This document shows positions 1 to 9,181 of a DNA stretch of 64,000 nucleotides, one piece after another. The DNA comes from an uncultured Geobacteraceae bacterium (GTDB lineage: Bacteria; Desulfobacterota; Desulfuromonadia; Geobacterales; Pseudopelobacteraceae). Under the pieces are notes generated by a model, which saw only the letters and a list, made by a program, of their open reading frames with translations, did no database searches and had not been told where the DNA came from. Position numbers and translations under genes: made by a program. Where the stretch lies: positions 1-64,000 of the forward strand of contig CAIUSO010000016.1 in NCBI GenBank assembly GCA_903901875.1. The letters are read 5' to 3'. Numbering within the stretch: position 1 is the stretch's first letter; the number at the start of each line of letters is the position of its first letter.

Positions 1-16
1 ATCCCGCACCGGAACC

Positions 17-742
17 GTGCTTATCTGGCTTTCGGTGGTCGTCATGGTCATCGCAGTCGCAGTCGTCACCTATATGCAGCACCAACCGGTACCGGAGGTA
101 AAAGCACCGGCGACAAAGCCATTCCCGATTGTTACCGCAAAGCCGATTCTTCGTTCGTTTTCCTCACTGTCATCGGCCCGAAAACCGGCACCACCGGTGG
201 TTATCCCCCTCCCTCCAACGCCGACACCTCCTCCGCCTGCACCCCGCCCGGCCACTCCTGCACCCCGCCCAGCCACTCCGGCACCCCGTCAGGTAAAGGT
301 GCGGGACACGGAGAAAGAGGTACTGTCAGCAGTGGTGGAAAAGCAGGGAGTAAAGAAACACTCCCCTCCTGCTGCTGCCAAAGTGCGCCCCACGGTCCTC
401 CCCCCTTTCATCCCCCGCTACAGTCGGGACAAAAAGTACAGTGCCGCCAATCCGGGCTGGGAGCGGTATAACGGGAAAATCAGGGAATTCAAGGTGCTCT
501 ATGAAAAAGACACCATCAAGGCAATCCAGATCATCGACCGCCGGGGGCAGGGAATCTCGGACTCTTTCTTGCGCTATGCCCTGCAGCAGGTAACCCCCAA
601 ACCCTCCTTCGTCTTGGAATCCTCGGAGAAGAAGGAGGGGTATGAGATCCAGCGGGGGCACATCGCCAGCGGTATCAAGGCTACCTACTACCGGGATGAA
701 ACCACCGGCAGACTTCAGGCCCTGGCCCTGACCTGGCAATAA
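17..742 (+). CDS. Pro-rich membrane-anchored protein, function unknown (5' end probably outside window)
   Basis: I do not recognise this gene. The frame is open to the left edge of the window, so the GTG at 17 may not be the true start and the gene may be 5'-truncated. Residues 2-19 are a hydrophobic segment, suggesting one N-terminal membrane anchor. Residues 24-91 are rich in Pro and Ala and contain a seven-residue unit (APRPATP) twice in a row, probably a flexible spacer. The C-terminal 110 residues are charged and look globular (positions 130-241), with no motif I can name. By layout it could be a periplasm-facing protein spanning the peptidoglycan, TonB-like in architecture only; that is a guess. 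It converges on ovoA, whose stop lies 3 bases away. Confidence 0.55.
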   Translation: MLIWLSVVVMVIAVAVVTYMQHQPVPEVKAPATKPFPIVTAKPILRSFSSLSSARKPAPPVVIPLPPTPTPPPPAPRPATPAPRPATPAPRQVKVRDTEKEVLSAVVEKQGVKKHSPPAAAKVRPTVLPPFIPRYSRDKKYSAANPGWERYNGKIREFKVLYEKDTIKAIQIIDRRGQGISDSFLRYALQQVTPKPSFVLESSEKKEGYEIQRGHIASGIKATYYRDETTGRLQALALTWQ

Positions 743-744
743 GC

Positions 745-2856
745 TTATACGATCAGGCGCCAGGCGGTCAGCTGGGCAATTGAATGTTGAAATTTACGCC
801 CCGTTTCCCGAATGACGAACGGCACATCTTGTGGTTCGCCGATCATCTGAAAATGGGGTTTCAACGTTTCCTTCAGACCATCCAGTGACCAGACCGGTTC
901 ACCACCTTCCCGGTATCCCCCCAGCCATTGTTCTTTTTTTGTGAACTCCTCCAGCCAGGTATAGGGTGACGTGAGGATCAGGACCCCGCCCCGGTTCATT
1001 CGGCTGTGAATATTGGCAAGAAAGGTACGGGGTGAGTAGAGCCGGTCGATGAGATTGGCCGCCAGCACCAGGTCGTACCCCCGGAATTTTTCCGGCAGAT
1101 TGCAGGCATCCCCCTGATAGAACTCTACCCGACTGCGTATGTCTGCCAATTCCAGCTCGTCAAGACCGACCTCGTGGAATGAGACAAGATCCCCCTCTTC
1201 GGGCAGGGTATAGCGCAGGTATCCCTCCTCCTGCATGCGGGCCGCCAGTCGGAAAAAGCGGGTCGAAAAGTCAACGCCGGTCACCTTTTCACAACCGCCC
1301 CGAGCCAGTTCAAACGACGCCCTGCCGAGGGCACAGCCAAGATCAAGGGCATGGCCGGCGAGCCCCTCCTCCAGATATTCACGGGCGATGGCGGCACAGG
1401 TCGCCGGAAAGTTTGCCACACCGAACCGCTCCGGTCCGTAATGGGCGTCACAATACTGGGCGGTCAGGGCATCACTTTCGTACTGATCGTCATGGACAGG
1501 GACCGGTGCCGGACTCTCGATATAGCGAAAACCGGCGTGCTGATAGAAATGCCGCCGGAAAGCGTACCGGGCATGCCGCGTTGCCTCATTGCCGGTGGAA
1601 ATCCAGGATCCTCCCATGATCAGGTTATGGCGGGTGTCAAAGGTCGGGGTTGAAAAATCGTCGTACCAGGGGTGAACGGCAAAACCATGGAACGGATAGA
1701 TCGGCGTTTCGGTCCATTGCCAGACATTACCGATAACATCGCAGAACTCTCCGGCACTGAAACGGTCCACCGGGCAGGAGGAGCTCCAGTACTCAAGATT
1801 GATATTGCCAGGGGCAGTATCCCAATCGGGCTGATCCGGCACGCCACAGACATCCCTCAGCCGGTTCCATTCATCTTCGCTCGGCAACCTGATTGGAGTT
1901 CCGCACCGGGCAGCTTTCCAGTTACAGAAAGCCTTTGCCTCCAGACAATTGACCTCAACGGGCCAGTTCCATGGCATCGAAATTTCGCTGGCCATGGTAC
2001 GCAGCTTCCAGCCATCTTCCCCCTTGATCCAGAAGAGCGGGTGCCCGGCCTCCTTAAAGCAGCACCACTGCCACCCCTCCTCACTCCACCATCTCTGTTC
2101 CCCATACCCTCCGTCCTCAACGAATTCGAGAAATTCACGGTTGGAGGTAAGGCACTGTGCCGCGCTGAAATCCGCGACCTCAGCACCATGGTGGCCGTAC
2201 TCGTTATCCCAGCCGTAGAGCGGATGATCCGTCCCCTTGCCAAGTGTTACCTTCCCCCCCGGCACCTTGAGCAACCGGTTGGCCGGTGGCTCTCCCTGTT
2301 CGGTACAGATGGCCCATTGTGGCAGTTGACGAACCCGTTCAAGGGGAAGCTGCCGGATCAGAACCGATGACGTTTCCAAATGAATACGCTGATGTTCGAT
2401 CCCCATCATGATCCCCCAGAACGGGCTCTCCCAGCCGATGGGCAGCGTGAGCGGCAGTTCCCGGATCAGACGGTCGATCTGGACACGAACCTTGTCCCGG
2501 TACTCCTTGACCTCGTCGCGGGTAGGCCAGTCGTAATGGGCTTCATTAAGATCATCCCAGGACATCTCATCGACCCCGACGGCAAACATCGATTCGAAGC
2601 GGGGGTTGATACGCTTTTCAATGAGATGGGCGATGGTCAGCTTATTGATATAGAAGGTTGCCGTATGGCCGAAGTAGAAGATCAGCGGATGCCGCAATCG
2701 ATCGGCACGCAGGTAAAAACTGCCGTCATCGGCCAGCGTATCGTAGAGACGCTCGTCAATTTCGAAGGTTGCATGAAAATAGGAGAGTATTTCTGACCGT
2801 TTCTGTTCCGGGTCTCCTTCGTTCAGAATGGTCGTATGTAGTGGATGCGGGTACAT
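745..2856 (-). CDS. ovoA: 5-histidylcysteine sulfoxide synthase / mercaptohistidine methyltransferase (ovothiol synthase)
   Basis: OvoA joins histidine and cysteine through an iron-dependent oxidative C-S bond and then N-methylates the imidazole, giving ovothiol precursors. The 703 residues show the three expected parts in order: a DinB-like iron-binding domain (about 20-170) with His64 and the HxxxH pair His155/His159; a formylglycine-generating-enzyme-like domain (about 195-450) with GNVWQWTETP and MGGSWIS; and a C-terminal SAM methyltransferase (about 480-703) with the DLGCALGRA loop. Presence of the methyltransferase and the His iron triad separates it from EgtB of ergothioneine synthesis. 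The ATG has a strong GGAGG upstream. No cysteine lyase for the second ovothiol step is adjacent. Single gene, convergent with the upstream neighbour. Confidence 0.9.
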   Translation of the reverse strand: MYPHPLHTTILNEGDPEQKRSEILSYFHATFEIDERLYDTLADDGSFYLRADRLRHPLIFYFGHTATFYINKLTIAHLIEKRINPRFESMFAVGVDEMSWDDLNEAHYDWPTRDEVKEYRDKVRVQIDRLIRELPLTLPIGWESPFWGIMMGIEHQRIHLETSSVLIRQLPLERVRQLPQWAICTEQGEPPANRLLKVPGGKVTLGKGTDHPLYGWDNEYGHHGAEVADFSAAQCLTSNREFLEFVEDGGYGEQRWWSEEGWQWCCFKEAGHPLFWIKGEDGWKLRTMASEISMPWNWPVEVNCLEAKAFCNWKAARCGTPIRLPSEDEWNRLRDVCGVPDQPDWDTAPGNINLEYWSSSCPVDRFSAGEFCDVIGNVWQWTETPIYPFHGFAVHPWYDDFSTPTFDTRHNLIMGGSWISTGNEATRHARYAFRRHFYQHAGFRYIESPAPVPVHDDQYESDALTAQYCDAHYGPERFGVANFPATCAAIAREYLEEGLAGHALDLGCALGRASFELARGGCEKVTGVDFSTRFFRLAARMQEEGYLRYTLPEEGDLVSFHEVGLDELELADIRSRVEFYQGDACNLPEKFRGYDLVLAANLIDRLYSPRTFLANIHSRMNRGGVLILTSPYTWLEEFTKKEQWLGGYREGGEPVWSLDGLKETLKPHFQMIGEPQDVPFVIRETGRKFQHSIAQLTAWRLIV

Positions 2857-2955
2857 GGGGTTCCTCCGGAGGAGCTTGATTAAAGAATCGGTAACAGGTC
2901 ATATTTTATGGCATCTCGTGGGTCAATCTGAACCTGTGAAGCAAGAGCCAGTCCG

Positions 2956-3711
2956 TTACAGAATTTTCACCCAAGAGTCATCGTAGTTAATTGTTTTGAG
3001 AACATCATTACGCTCAAGTTGCGGTGGTTTCTGTATTTTTATTGCAAGGCGGTTTGGAGGGACATCTTCAATGATTGTGAATTGTGAGCCGTGGGGCTGC
3101 CAGGTAAAGAGATGGTTATTGTTCGACGTGCTGAATCCTTCAAGGTTGTTACGTTCGTTCCACTGCCACCAATACTGGTCAGTCGGATATAAGACCGTTT
3201 CAAACTCAAACGCTGCCAGTTCAAGCAGATCGTCTGATTTCACAAGCACAATGGTTCTCACATGCTGATACAGTTTACGAATTCCAGCGACACGCTCATT
3301 CCAAATGGAAAGAATCTTTCCGCCAAGCTCAGTCGGATCACACTCGCTGATTTCTTTGTCTCCAAATGAATAAACAGGGGAGTTTCTGCCTGATATAAGA
3401 CGCACTTTTGAAACAGTTGACGGACGACGATTTTTCACGGATTTTGCGCCCCATGCCGTTTGCTCAAGCACAACGTCATCAAGTCCGACATTTGACGGCT
3501 TCCACTGAGCACCGATTAACCGTGCAAATATTTCTTCCCAGTCAGAACCTTCTATTCGTGCGGTGTCACCTCTGGACGCAAGCAGATAAACAGTCTCCCG
3601 GCCTAAATCGAGTGCAAATCGCTTTGGAAATTCATTAAGCGGATACGGTGGTTTGTATTTTTCTACGGTTCTTAGCCTTGGGGACATGATCATAGTTTTG
3701 TGCCTTTTCAA
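2956..3711 (-). CDS. Putative type II restriction endonuclease paired with the cytosine methyltransferase
   Basis: The 251-residue product is not confidently recognised. Its call rests on position: it overlaps the 3' end of the cytosine-5 methyltransferase gene by about 77 bases in another frame on the same strand, which is typical of restriction-modification pairs. Residues 78-93 carry an acidic pair followed by a WGAK-containing segment, resembling a variant PD-(D/E)xK nuclease core in which the usual acidic residue before the lysine is not obvious; Glu60 could be the helix-1 acidic residue. Alternative ATG starts lie at residues 7 and 9 and still overlap the methyltransferase. The DNA is AT-richer than its surroundings, suggesting transfer. 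It could instead be an unrelated co-transferred gene. Confidence 0.55.
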   Translation of the reverse strand: MKRHKTMIMSPRLRTVEKYKPPYPLNEFPKRFALDLGRETVYLLASRGDTARIEGSDWEEIFARLIGAQWKPSNVGLDDVVLEQTAWGAKSVKNRRPSTVSKVRLISGRNSPVYSFGDKEISECDPTELGGKILSIWNERVAGIRKLYQHVRTIVLVKSDDLLELAAFEFETVLYPTDQYWWQWNERNNLEGFSTSNNNHLFTWQPHGSQFTIIEDVPPNRLAIKIQKPPQLERNDVLKTINYDDSWVKIL

Positions 3712-4714
3712 ACAATCTCAGTTGTCCGTCTACAGTCAATGTATCAACATTGTATGTTTCTGTTTTCTTGTTGAAGTTGCAGGCGTCGAACACACGTTCA
3801 AGAACAGCCTGCGCTACGGGTACCGGCAAGCTATTCCCTGCCTGCTTTCTGGTTTGGCTGTAATTGCAAACGATTTTGAACGACTCTGGAAAACCTTGCA
3901 AACGAAGCATTTCTCTGCAGGTAAGTCGGCGTTCACCGTTTACCAGCAAGTAGTTATAAGACGCTCCGGCGCGAAGGGCACAGGAATAAGGATATGCGCT
4001 GATGTTTCCAGCCTTGTTTTCGTGCCAGATGGTCGGTTCGTCTGTCGGCTGTTGTTTGCTCAATCTTTTAGTCCGTATATGTTCCGATGCATAATAAGAA
4101 GCATCTACATCGTCTTCCAAAATTTCAATCAACGGCTTCATTGGTATTTTGCTCTTTGGCCAATCGAAGCAAACAGCGTTTCGAAATCCGACAATAAAAA
4201 TTCGTTCTCTCTTCTGTGGTAAACCAAAATCAAGTGCATTAAGAACTCTGTACTCAGCATGGTAACCAAGTCCTTTAAGGGTTTCCATGATTCTCTTTAT
4301 GGTTTTTCCGCCGTCATGACCAACCAGCAGCTTTACGTTTTCAAGGACAAAAACAGCAGGTTTTTTGACTTCCAGTATTCTGGCTATATTAAAAAACAAC
4401 GTGCCTCGCGTGTCTTCAAAGCCTCTCATTTGACCAATAATACTGAATGGCTGACACGGAAACCCCGCAAGAAGAACGTCGTGATCAGGAATGCTTTCCG
4501 GTGCAATCTGTGTAATATCACCATGGGGCAAATCGCCAAAGTTTTCCTGATAGACATGTTGACAATCGTTGTCAATTTCACTGGTAAAAACGCATGTTGC
4601 TGTGAGATCACCTTGAGCTGCAGCGTTTTGGATGGCATGGCGAAACCCGCCAATACCAGCGAATAGATCAATAAATCTGATTGGTTGTGTTCTCATATCA
4701 TGTAATTTTATCAT
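3635..4714 (-). CDS. DNA (cytosine-5-)-methyltransferase
   Basis: Type II modification enzyme transferring a methyl group from SAM to C5 of cytosine in its recognition site. All diagnostic blocks are visible: SAM-binding FAGIGG (18-23, motif I), catalytic PCQPFS with Cys87 (motif IV), ENVK (125-128, motif VI), QKRERIFIVG (167-176, motif VIII), and a C-terminal GNS-LPVPVAQAV block (motif X) after the variable target-recognition region. Length (359) is normal. The start may be Met1 or Met7; both precede motif I by a usual distance. Sequence specificity cannot be read from the protein. The downstream overlapping gene is the likely cognate nuclease. Low GC relative to flanking ovoA and metH indicates an acquired cassette. 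Confidence 0.92.
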   Translation of the reverse strand: MIKLHDMRTQPIRFIDLFAGIGGFRHAIQNAAAQGDLTATCVFTSEIDNDCQHVYQENFGDLPHGDITQIAPESIPDHDVLLAGFPCQPFSIIGQMRGFEDTRGTLFFNIARILEVKKPAVFVLENVKLLVGHDGGKTIKRIMETLKGLGYHAEYRVLNALDFGLPQKRERIFIVGFRNAVCFDWPKSKIPMKPLIEILEDDVDASYYASEHIRTKRLSKQQPTDEPTIWHENKAGNISAYPYSCALRAGASYNYLLVNGERRLTCREMLRLQGFPESFKIVCNYSQTRKQAGNSLPVPVAQAVLERVFDACNFNKKTETYNVDTLTVDGQLRLFEKAQNYDHVPKAKNRRKIQTTVSA

Positions 4715-4923
4715 ACCGGGATTGTACCACGAAAAACATCCGCTGGGTAGTTCAATTTAGTTCACGACCGACTCCAACCGATCGGTGAAACTCTCAGCAC
4801 CAAGACGATCGAACCGTTCGTGTTTTCTGAAATCCGTCAGCCGTTTCGCTGTACGGGTAATACTCTTCATCTCTTGCGTAAAACAGACGTTTTGCTAATG
4901 ACAGCAACGCGCCAAGCATGTAA

Positions 4924-4936
4924 TATCCGACGGATA
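4924..4936. promoter_or_regulatory. Palindrome TATCCG-A-CGGATA upstream of metH
   Basis: A perfect 6+1+6 inverted repeat lies about 35 bases before the metH ATG and just before its AAGGAG ribosome site (about 4959-4964). It could be an operator for a methionine-cycle regulator, but no regulator is encoded nearby. The rest of the 4715-4970 gap shows a short ACCGATCGGT palindrome (4777-4786) and no recognisable cobalamin, SAM or SAH riboswitch. Confidence 0.4.
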
Positions 4937-4970
4937 CTACTGCTAGCGAATCAACGTAAGGAGCCACTGC

Positions 4971-7900
4971 ATGACACAAAGTATTATGACCGCCCTCTCC
5001 GAACGGATACTGGTTATCGATGGTGCCATGGGAACCCAGCTCCAGGCCCGGAACCTGACCGCCGATGATTTTGGCGGTGCCGAATATGAAGGGTGCAATG
5101 AATATCTGGTGATCAGCCGCCCCGATGTCATTGAGGACGTCCACCGGGATTACCTGGCCGCCGGAGCGGATATTGTCGAATCAAACTCCTTCGGCTCGAC
5201 CGATATCGTGCTGGCCGAATATGGACTTCAGGACCAGGTGTTCGAGCTGAACCGTCAGGCGGCCCTGATCGCCCGTCGGGCCTGCGATGTCTTTTCCACC
5301 CCGGACAAACCCCGCTGGGTTGCCGGCTCCATGGGACCGACCACCCGCACCATCTCGGTAACCGGCGGCGTCACCTTTCCCCAACTGGTGGAGTCCTTCC
5401 GGGGGCAAACCCTGGGACTTCTGGCGGGAGGGGTTGACCTGCTGCTGTTGGAAACTGCCCAGGACACCCTGAACCTGAAGGCGGCCGCCGAAGGAATCCG
5501 GCTTGCTTTTGACGAGGCGGGGCAACGGGTCCCGCTGATGATATCCGGCACCATCGAGCCAACCGGCACCATGCTGGCCGGCCAGGGGGTTGAAGCCCTC
5601 TACACCAGCCTGGCCCACCTTGAAGATAGCCTGGGGCTGCTCAGCATCGGCCTCAATTGCGCCACCGGCCCGGAATTCATGACCGATCATCTTCGGACCC
5701 TTTCCGAGCTGGCCCGCTGCCATGTTTCCGTCTATCCCAACGCCGGCCTGCCCGATGAAAACGGTCATTACGCAGAATCTCCCGACTCCCTGGCCGCCAA
5801 ACTGTCCCGCTTTGTGGATGAAGGGTGGCTCAACATCGTCGGCGGTTGTTGCGGAACCACCCCGGCGCACATTGCAGCCATCGCCCGCATGGTGGCAGGA
5901 CGGGCTCCCCGCCATCCCGCCGCGCCACTGCGGCGATCGGTTTCCGGCATCGAAACCCTGGTCATTGAGAACGATGCCCGCCCCATCCTGGTGGGAGAAC
6001 GAACCAATGTGATCGGCTCCCGTAAATTTAAAAATATGGTAATAGCCGAACTGTTTGAAGAGGGTGCAGAGATAGCCCGTGACCAGATCAAGGGGGGAGC
6101 CCAGGTCATTGACATCTGCGTGGCCAACCCGGATCGCGACGAGCAGAGCGACATGATGCGGATGCTGGACTTTCTCCCCCGCAAGGTGCGGGCACCGATC
6201 ATGATCGACTCCACGGACCTGCTGGTCATGGAACAGTCACTGCAGCGGCTGCAGGGAAAATGCCTTATCAACTCCATCAACCTGGAGGATGGTGAGGAGC
6301 GTTTTGCCCAGGTGGCATCCCTCATCCATCGCTATGGCGCCTCCGTGGTGGTGGGATGCATCGATGAAGACCCCCAGCATGGCATGGCGGTCACCCGCGA
6401 ACGAAAACGGGCGGTAGCTCGCCGGTCATACGATCTGCTGGTCAACGGCCATGGCATCAATCCCGAAGACATCATCTTTGATCCGCTGGTATTTCCGGTC
6501 GGCAGCGGCGACGCCACCTATATCGGGTCGGCGGTGGAAACCATTGAAGGGGTTCGACTGATTACGGAGGAATTTCCCCGCTGCAGCACCATTCTCGGCA
6601 TCTCCAACGTTTCGTTCGGCCTTCCCCTGGCGGGGCGTGAAGTGCTGAACAGCGTGTTCATCCACCACTGTGTCAAGGCGGGCCTTACCTATGCCATCGT
6701 CAATACGGAAAAACTGGAGCGGTACGCATCGCTCCCCGCCGAGGAGCTGCAACTGGCAGAGGATCTGCTTTTTTGGCGAGGTACTGACCCGGTGGCAGCG
6801 TTTGCCGCAGCATTTCGTGACAAGAAGCAGACCGTTCGCAACCCGGTGGCCGAACTCCCCCTGGATGAACGGCTCCCCCGCTATATCATTGAGGGGACCA
6901 AGAACGGTCTGACCGCCGATCTGGATGCCGTGCTGGCACGGGGTGACAAACCCCTTGAAATCATTAACGGAGCACTCATGGCCGGCATGGCTGAAGTGGG
7001 GCGGCTTTTCAACGACAATCAACTGATCGTAGCCGAGGTGCTGCAATCGGCAGAAGCCATGAAGGCGGCGGTGGCCCATCTGGAACCGCACCTTGAAAAA
7101 GGGGAAACCTCCAGCAAGGGAAAAATGCTCCTGGCCACGGTCAAGGGAGATGTGCATGACATCGGCAAAAACCTGGTGGAAATCATCCTCTCCAACAACG
7201 GTTTTCAGGTGGTAAACCTGGGCATCAAGGTGGGCCCCGAAACGCTCATTGAAGCGGCCCGGCGGGAAAAACCGGATTTTATCGGCCTCTCGGGGCTGCT
7301 CGTGAAAAGTGCTCTCCAGATGGCGACCACCGCGGCAGACCTTAAGGCGGCCGGCATTTCGGTGCCGCTGATGGTCGGTGGTGCCGCACTCTCCCGTAAT
7401 TTTGCCGACAGCCGCATTGCCCCCCACTATGACGGACCGGTGCTGTACGCCAAAGACGCCATGGCGGGACTGCAACTGGCCAACCAGCTGTTCGATCCGG
7501 CTTCACGGGAAATGCTCTTCTCCGAACTGGCGACCCGGCAGGCGGGGGTAGTTTCAGGGACTACCCGCACAGAAGTAGCCTCTTCAGGAGATAACAACCG
7601 CTGCAGGTCCTCCCTCCGGACGGACGCAACAATACCCACCCCCCCCGATATGGAGTGTCACATTATTCGTGACATTCCGCTCCGTCAGGTTACCCCCTTT
7701 CTTAACCGCCAGATGCTCTACAGCAAGCATCTGGGGCTGATCGGATCGGTGAAAAAACTGCTGGCAGGTGGCGATGAAAAGGCACTCAAGCTCCAGAGCA
7801 CCGTCAATGAGATGCTGGAACGCATTAGCCGGGACAGCCTGCTCCAGCCACAGGCTATCTACCGGTTCTACCCGGCCAATAGTGATGGCAACCAGGTAAT

Positions 7901-8432
7901 TTTCTACCATCCGTCCAGCCCGGATCAGGAACTGCTCCGCATCGACTTCCCCCGACAGACGACGGCAGAACGGCTCTGTGTCGCCGACTTCGTCCGCCCC
8001 CTCTCCGGCGGCGTGAGGGACAATCTGGCACTCTTTGTGGTCACCTGCGGCCAGGGGGTCCGCTGCCAGGCCGAGGAGATGAAACAGGCGGGAGATTACC
8101 TCAACTCTCACCTGCTGCAAGCACTGGCCCTGGAACTTGCCGAAGCCACAGCTGAATTTATCCACCAGCGCATCCGCACGTCATGGGGCATCATCGATGA
8201 TCCTGCTCTCACCATGAAACAGATTTTTAACGCCGACTACCACGGCATCCGCGTATCTTTCGGCTATCCGGCCTGCCCGGAACTTTCCGACCAGCAAAAG
8301 CTGTTCTCGCTGCTGCAGCCGGAAACCATCGGGGTGCAATTAACCGATGGTGACATGATGGATCCGGAGGCAAGCATCTCGGCCCTGGTGTTCCACCATC
8401 CCGAAGGACGCTATTTTGATGTGACCCGTTAA
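4971..8432 (+). CDS. metH: Cobalamin-dependent methionine synthase
   Basis: Cytoplasmic enzyme methylating homocysteine with 5-methyltetrahydrofolate through a bound corrinoid. Four modules are present in order in 1153 residues: the zinc homocysteine-binding barrel (1-310, with GGCCGTTP near 290); the folate-binding barrel (about 330-600); the cobalamin cap and Rossmann domain (about 640-860) with DVHDIGKN near 727 supplying the cobalt-ligating His; and the C-terminal reactivation domain (about 890-1153) ending with the ELAEATAEFIHQRIR segment and SWG. It is therefore a full-length, self-reactivating MetH, slightly shorter than E. coli MetH. The ATG is preceded by AAGGAG. It stands alone, with its own terminator. 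Confidence 0.95.
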   Translation: MTQSIMTALSERILVIDGAMGTQLQARNLTADDFGGAEYEGCNEYLVISRPDVIEDVHRDYLAAGADIVESNSFGSTDIVLAEYGLQDQVFELNRQAALIARRACDVFSTPDKPRWVAGSMGPTTRTISVTGGVTFPQLVESFRGQTLGLLAGGVDLLLLETAQDTLNLKAAAEGIRLAFDEAGQRVPLMISGTIEPTGTMLAGQGVEALYTSLAHLEDSLGLLSIGLNCATGPEFMTDHLRTLSELARCHVSVYPNAGLPDENGHYAESPDSLAAKLSRFVDEGWLNIVGGCCGTTPAHIAAIARMVAGRAPRHPAAPLRRSVSGIETLVIENDARPILVGERTNVIGSRKFKNMVIAELFEEGAEIARDQIKGGAQVIDICVANPDRDEQSDMMRMLDFLPRKVRAPIMIDSTDLLVMEQSLQRLQGKCLINSINLEDGEERFAQVASLIHRYGASVVVGCIDEDPQHGMAVTRERKRAVARRSYDLLVNGHGINPEDIIFDPLVFPVGSGDATYIGSAVETIEGVRLITEEFPRCSTILGISNVSFGLPLAGREVLNSVFIHHCVKAGLTYAIVNTEKLERYASLPAEELQLAEDLLFWRGTDPVAAFAAAFRDKKQTVRNPVAELPLDERLPRYIIEGTKNGLTADLDAVLARGDKPLEIINGALMAGMAEVGRLFNDNQLIVAEVLQSAEAMKAAVAHLEPHLEKGETSSKGKMLLATVKGDVHDIGKNLVEIILSNNGFQVVNLGIKVGPETLIEAARREKPDFIGLSGLLVKSALQMATTAADLKAAGISVPLMVGGAALSRNFADSRIAPHYDGPVLYAKDAMAGLQLANQLFDPASREMLFSELATRQAGVVSGTTRTEVASSGDNNRCRSSLRTDATIPTPPDMECHIIRDIPLRQVTPFLNRQMLYSKHLGLIGSVKKLLAGGDEKALKLQSTVNEMLERISRDSLLQPQAIYRFYPANSDGNQVIFYHPSSPDQELLRIDFPRQTTAERLCVADFVRPLSGGVRDNLALFVVTCGQGVRCQAEEMKQAGDYLNSHLLQALALELAEATAEFIHQRIRTSWGIIDDPALTMKQIFNADYHGIRVSFGYPACPELSDQQKLFSLLQPETIGVQLTDGDMMDPEASISALVFHHPEGRYFDVTR

Positions 8433-8439
8433 GGACAAT

Positions 8440-8478
8440 AAAAGAGCCCCCTCTGACCTATGCAGAGGGGGCTCTTTT
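8440..8478. terminator. Bidirectional intrinsic terminator between metH and the cytochrome gene
   Basis: A perfect 16-bp stem (8440-8455 pairing with 8463-8478) with a 7-base loop carries A-rich and T-rich flanks within the stem, so it can stop transcription from metH on the plus strand and from the cytochrome gene on the minus strand. Confidence 0.9.
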
Positions 8479-8506
8479 ACGGAAAGAAAAGGTATATCGG
8501 CAGAGA

Positions 8507-9181
8507 TTATTTTCTTTCGTATCCCAGAGCGTCATGGCAGCTTACCGTGCAATTGCCGCCCCGGGGAGCAGGGGCATAGGTCAGGGTAACCGCATCTTTG
8601 CCATTCATCCCTTTGGGGCGGAGTAAATGGGGCTGACTGCTGGCATGTTCATCATGGCAGGTAAGGCACGGAATGGCATTTTTTCCCGCATGCACATTAT
8701 GCAGGTTCTGCGTTCCTTCGCGGAAACCGGTAACCTTTGACGTTTCCTTCAGATCCACCATACTCCGGTTATGGCAGGTGAAGCAGAGTTCCGGTGCCAT
8801 GACCTTCAAGAGGTTTTTATTGGTTGCCGTATGGGGCAGATGGCAGCCAATACATTCTACTGCGTCAATGGCGGGATGAACGCTCGTCTTTCCTGCCTGA
8901 CTCTCGTGGCACTCATTACAGAGTTTTGCACTCTTATCCTTGACGGCATATATGGTCAGATCATTCTGATGATCCCCTCCGTCCGCCTTATGACAGGGGG
9001 TACATTCCTTCTCGGCAAGGGCATCATGAATAAAAGCACCGTTCACTTTACTCTTATGACAGGAAGAACAGGGTTTTCCGGTAACCTTATCCAGGGTACC
9101 GCCCGACCCGGCCTGACAATTCACCGCGACAGCAAGGGCTACCATGAAAACAAACATCACTCTACCGAATAAAGATATCAT
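8507..9181 (-). CDS. Periplasmic multihaem c-type cytochrome (doubled CXXCH type)
   Basis: Residues 1-24 form a Sec signal peptide. Six CXXCH haem-binding motifs start at Cys38, 60, 88, 110, 133 and 172, and a seventh motif with one extra residue (CTVSCH) starts at Cys211. The spacing of paired motifs fits the doubled-CXXCH family of small electron carriers used for extracellular or periplasmic electron transfer in Geobacter-like bacteria. The mature protein of about 200 residues would be a compact chain of six or seven haems. The ATG is preceded by AAGGATGG. The gene is monocistronic and shares a terminator with metH. Confidence 0.88.
   Translation of the reverse strand: MISLFGRVMFVFMVALAVAVNCQAGSGGTLDKVTGKPCSSCHKSKVNGAFIHDALAEKECTPCHKADGGDHQNDLTIYAVKDKSAKLCNECHESQAGKTSVHPAIDAVECIGCHLPHTATNKNLLKVMAPELCFTCHNRSMVDLKETSKVTGFREGTQNLHNVHAGKNAIPCLTCHDEHASSQPHLLRPKGMNGKDAVTLTYAPAPRGGNCTVSCHDALGYERK

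Noticed and set aside
1672-2370. Long plus-strand open frame inside ovoA
   Set aside because: It is antisense to a gene with full domain support and has no family-like sequence; a GC-rich shadow.
4774-4805. Fragment resembling the 3' part of a glycine riboswitch (GAAACTCTCAG) ahead of metH
   Set aside because: The upstream GGAGAG stem partner and the CCGAAGG core are missing, and glycine control of metH is not expected.
6426-7475. Long minus-strand open frame (349 codons) inside metH
   Set aside because: Antisense to the folate- and cobalamin-binding modules; no ribosome site or recognisable motif.
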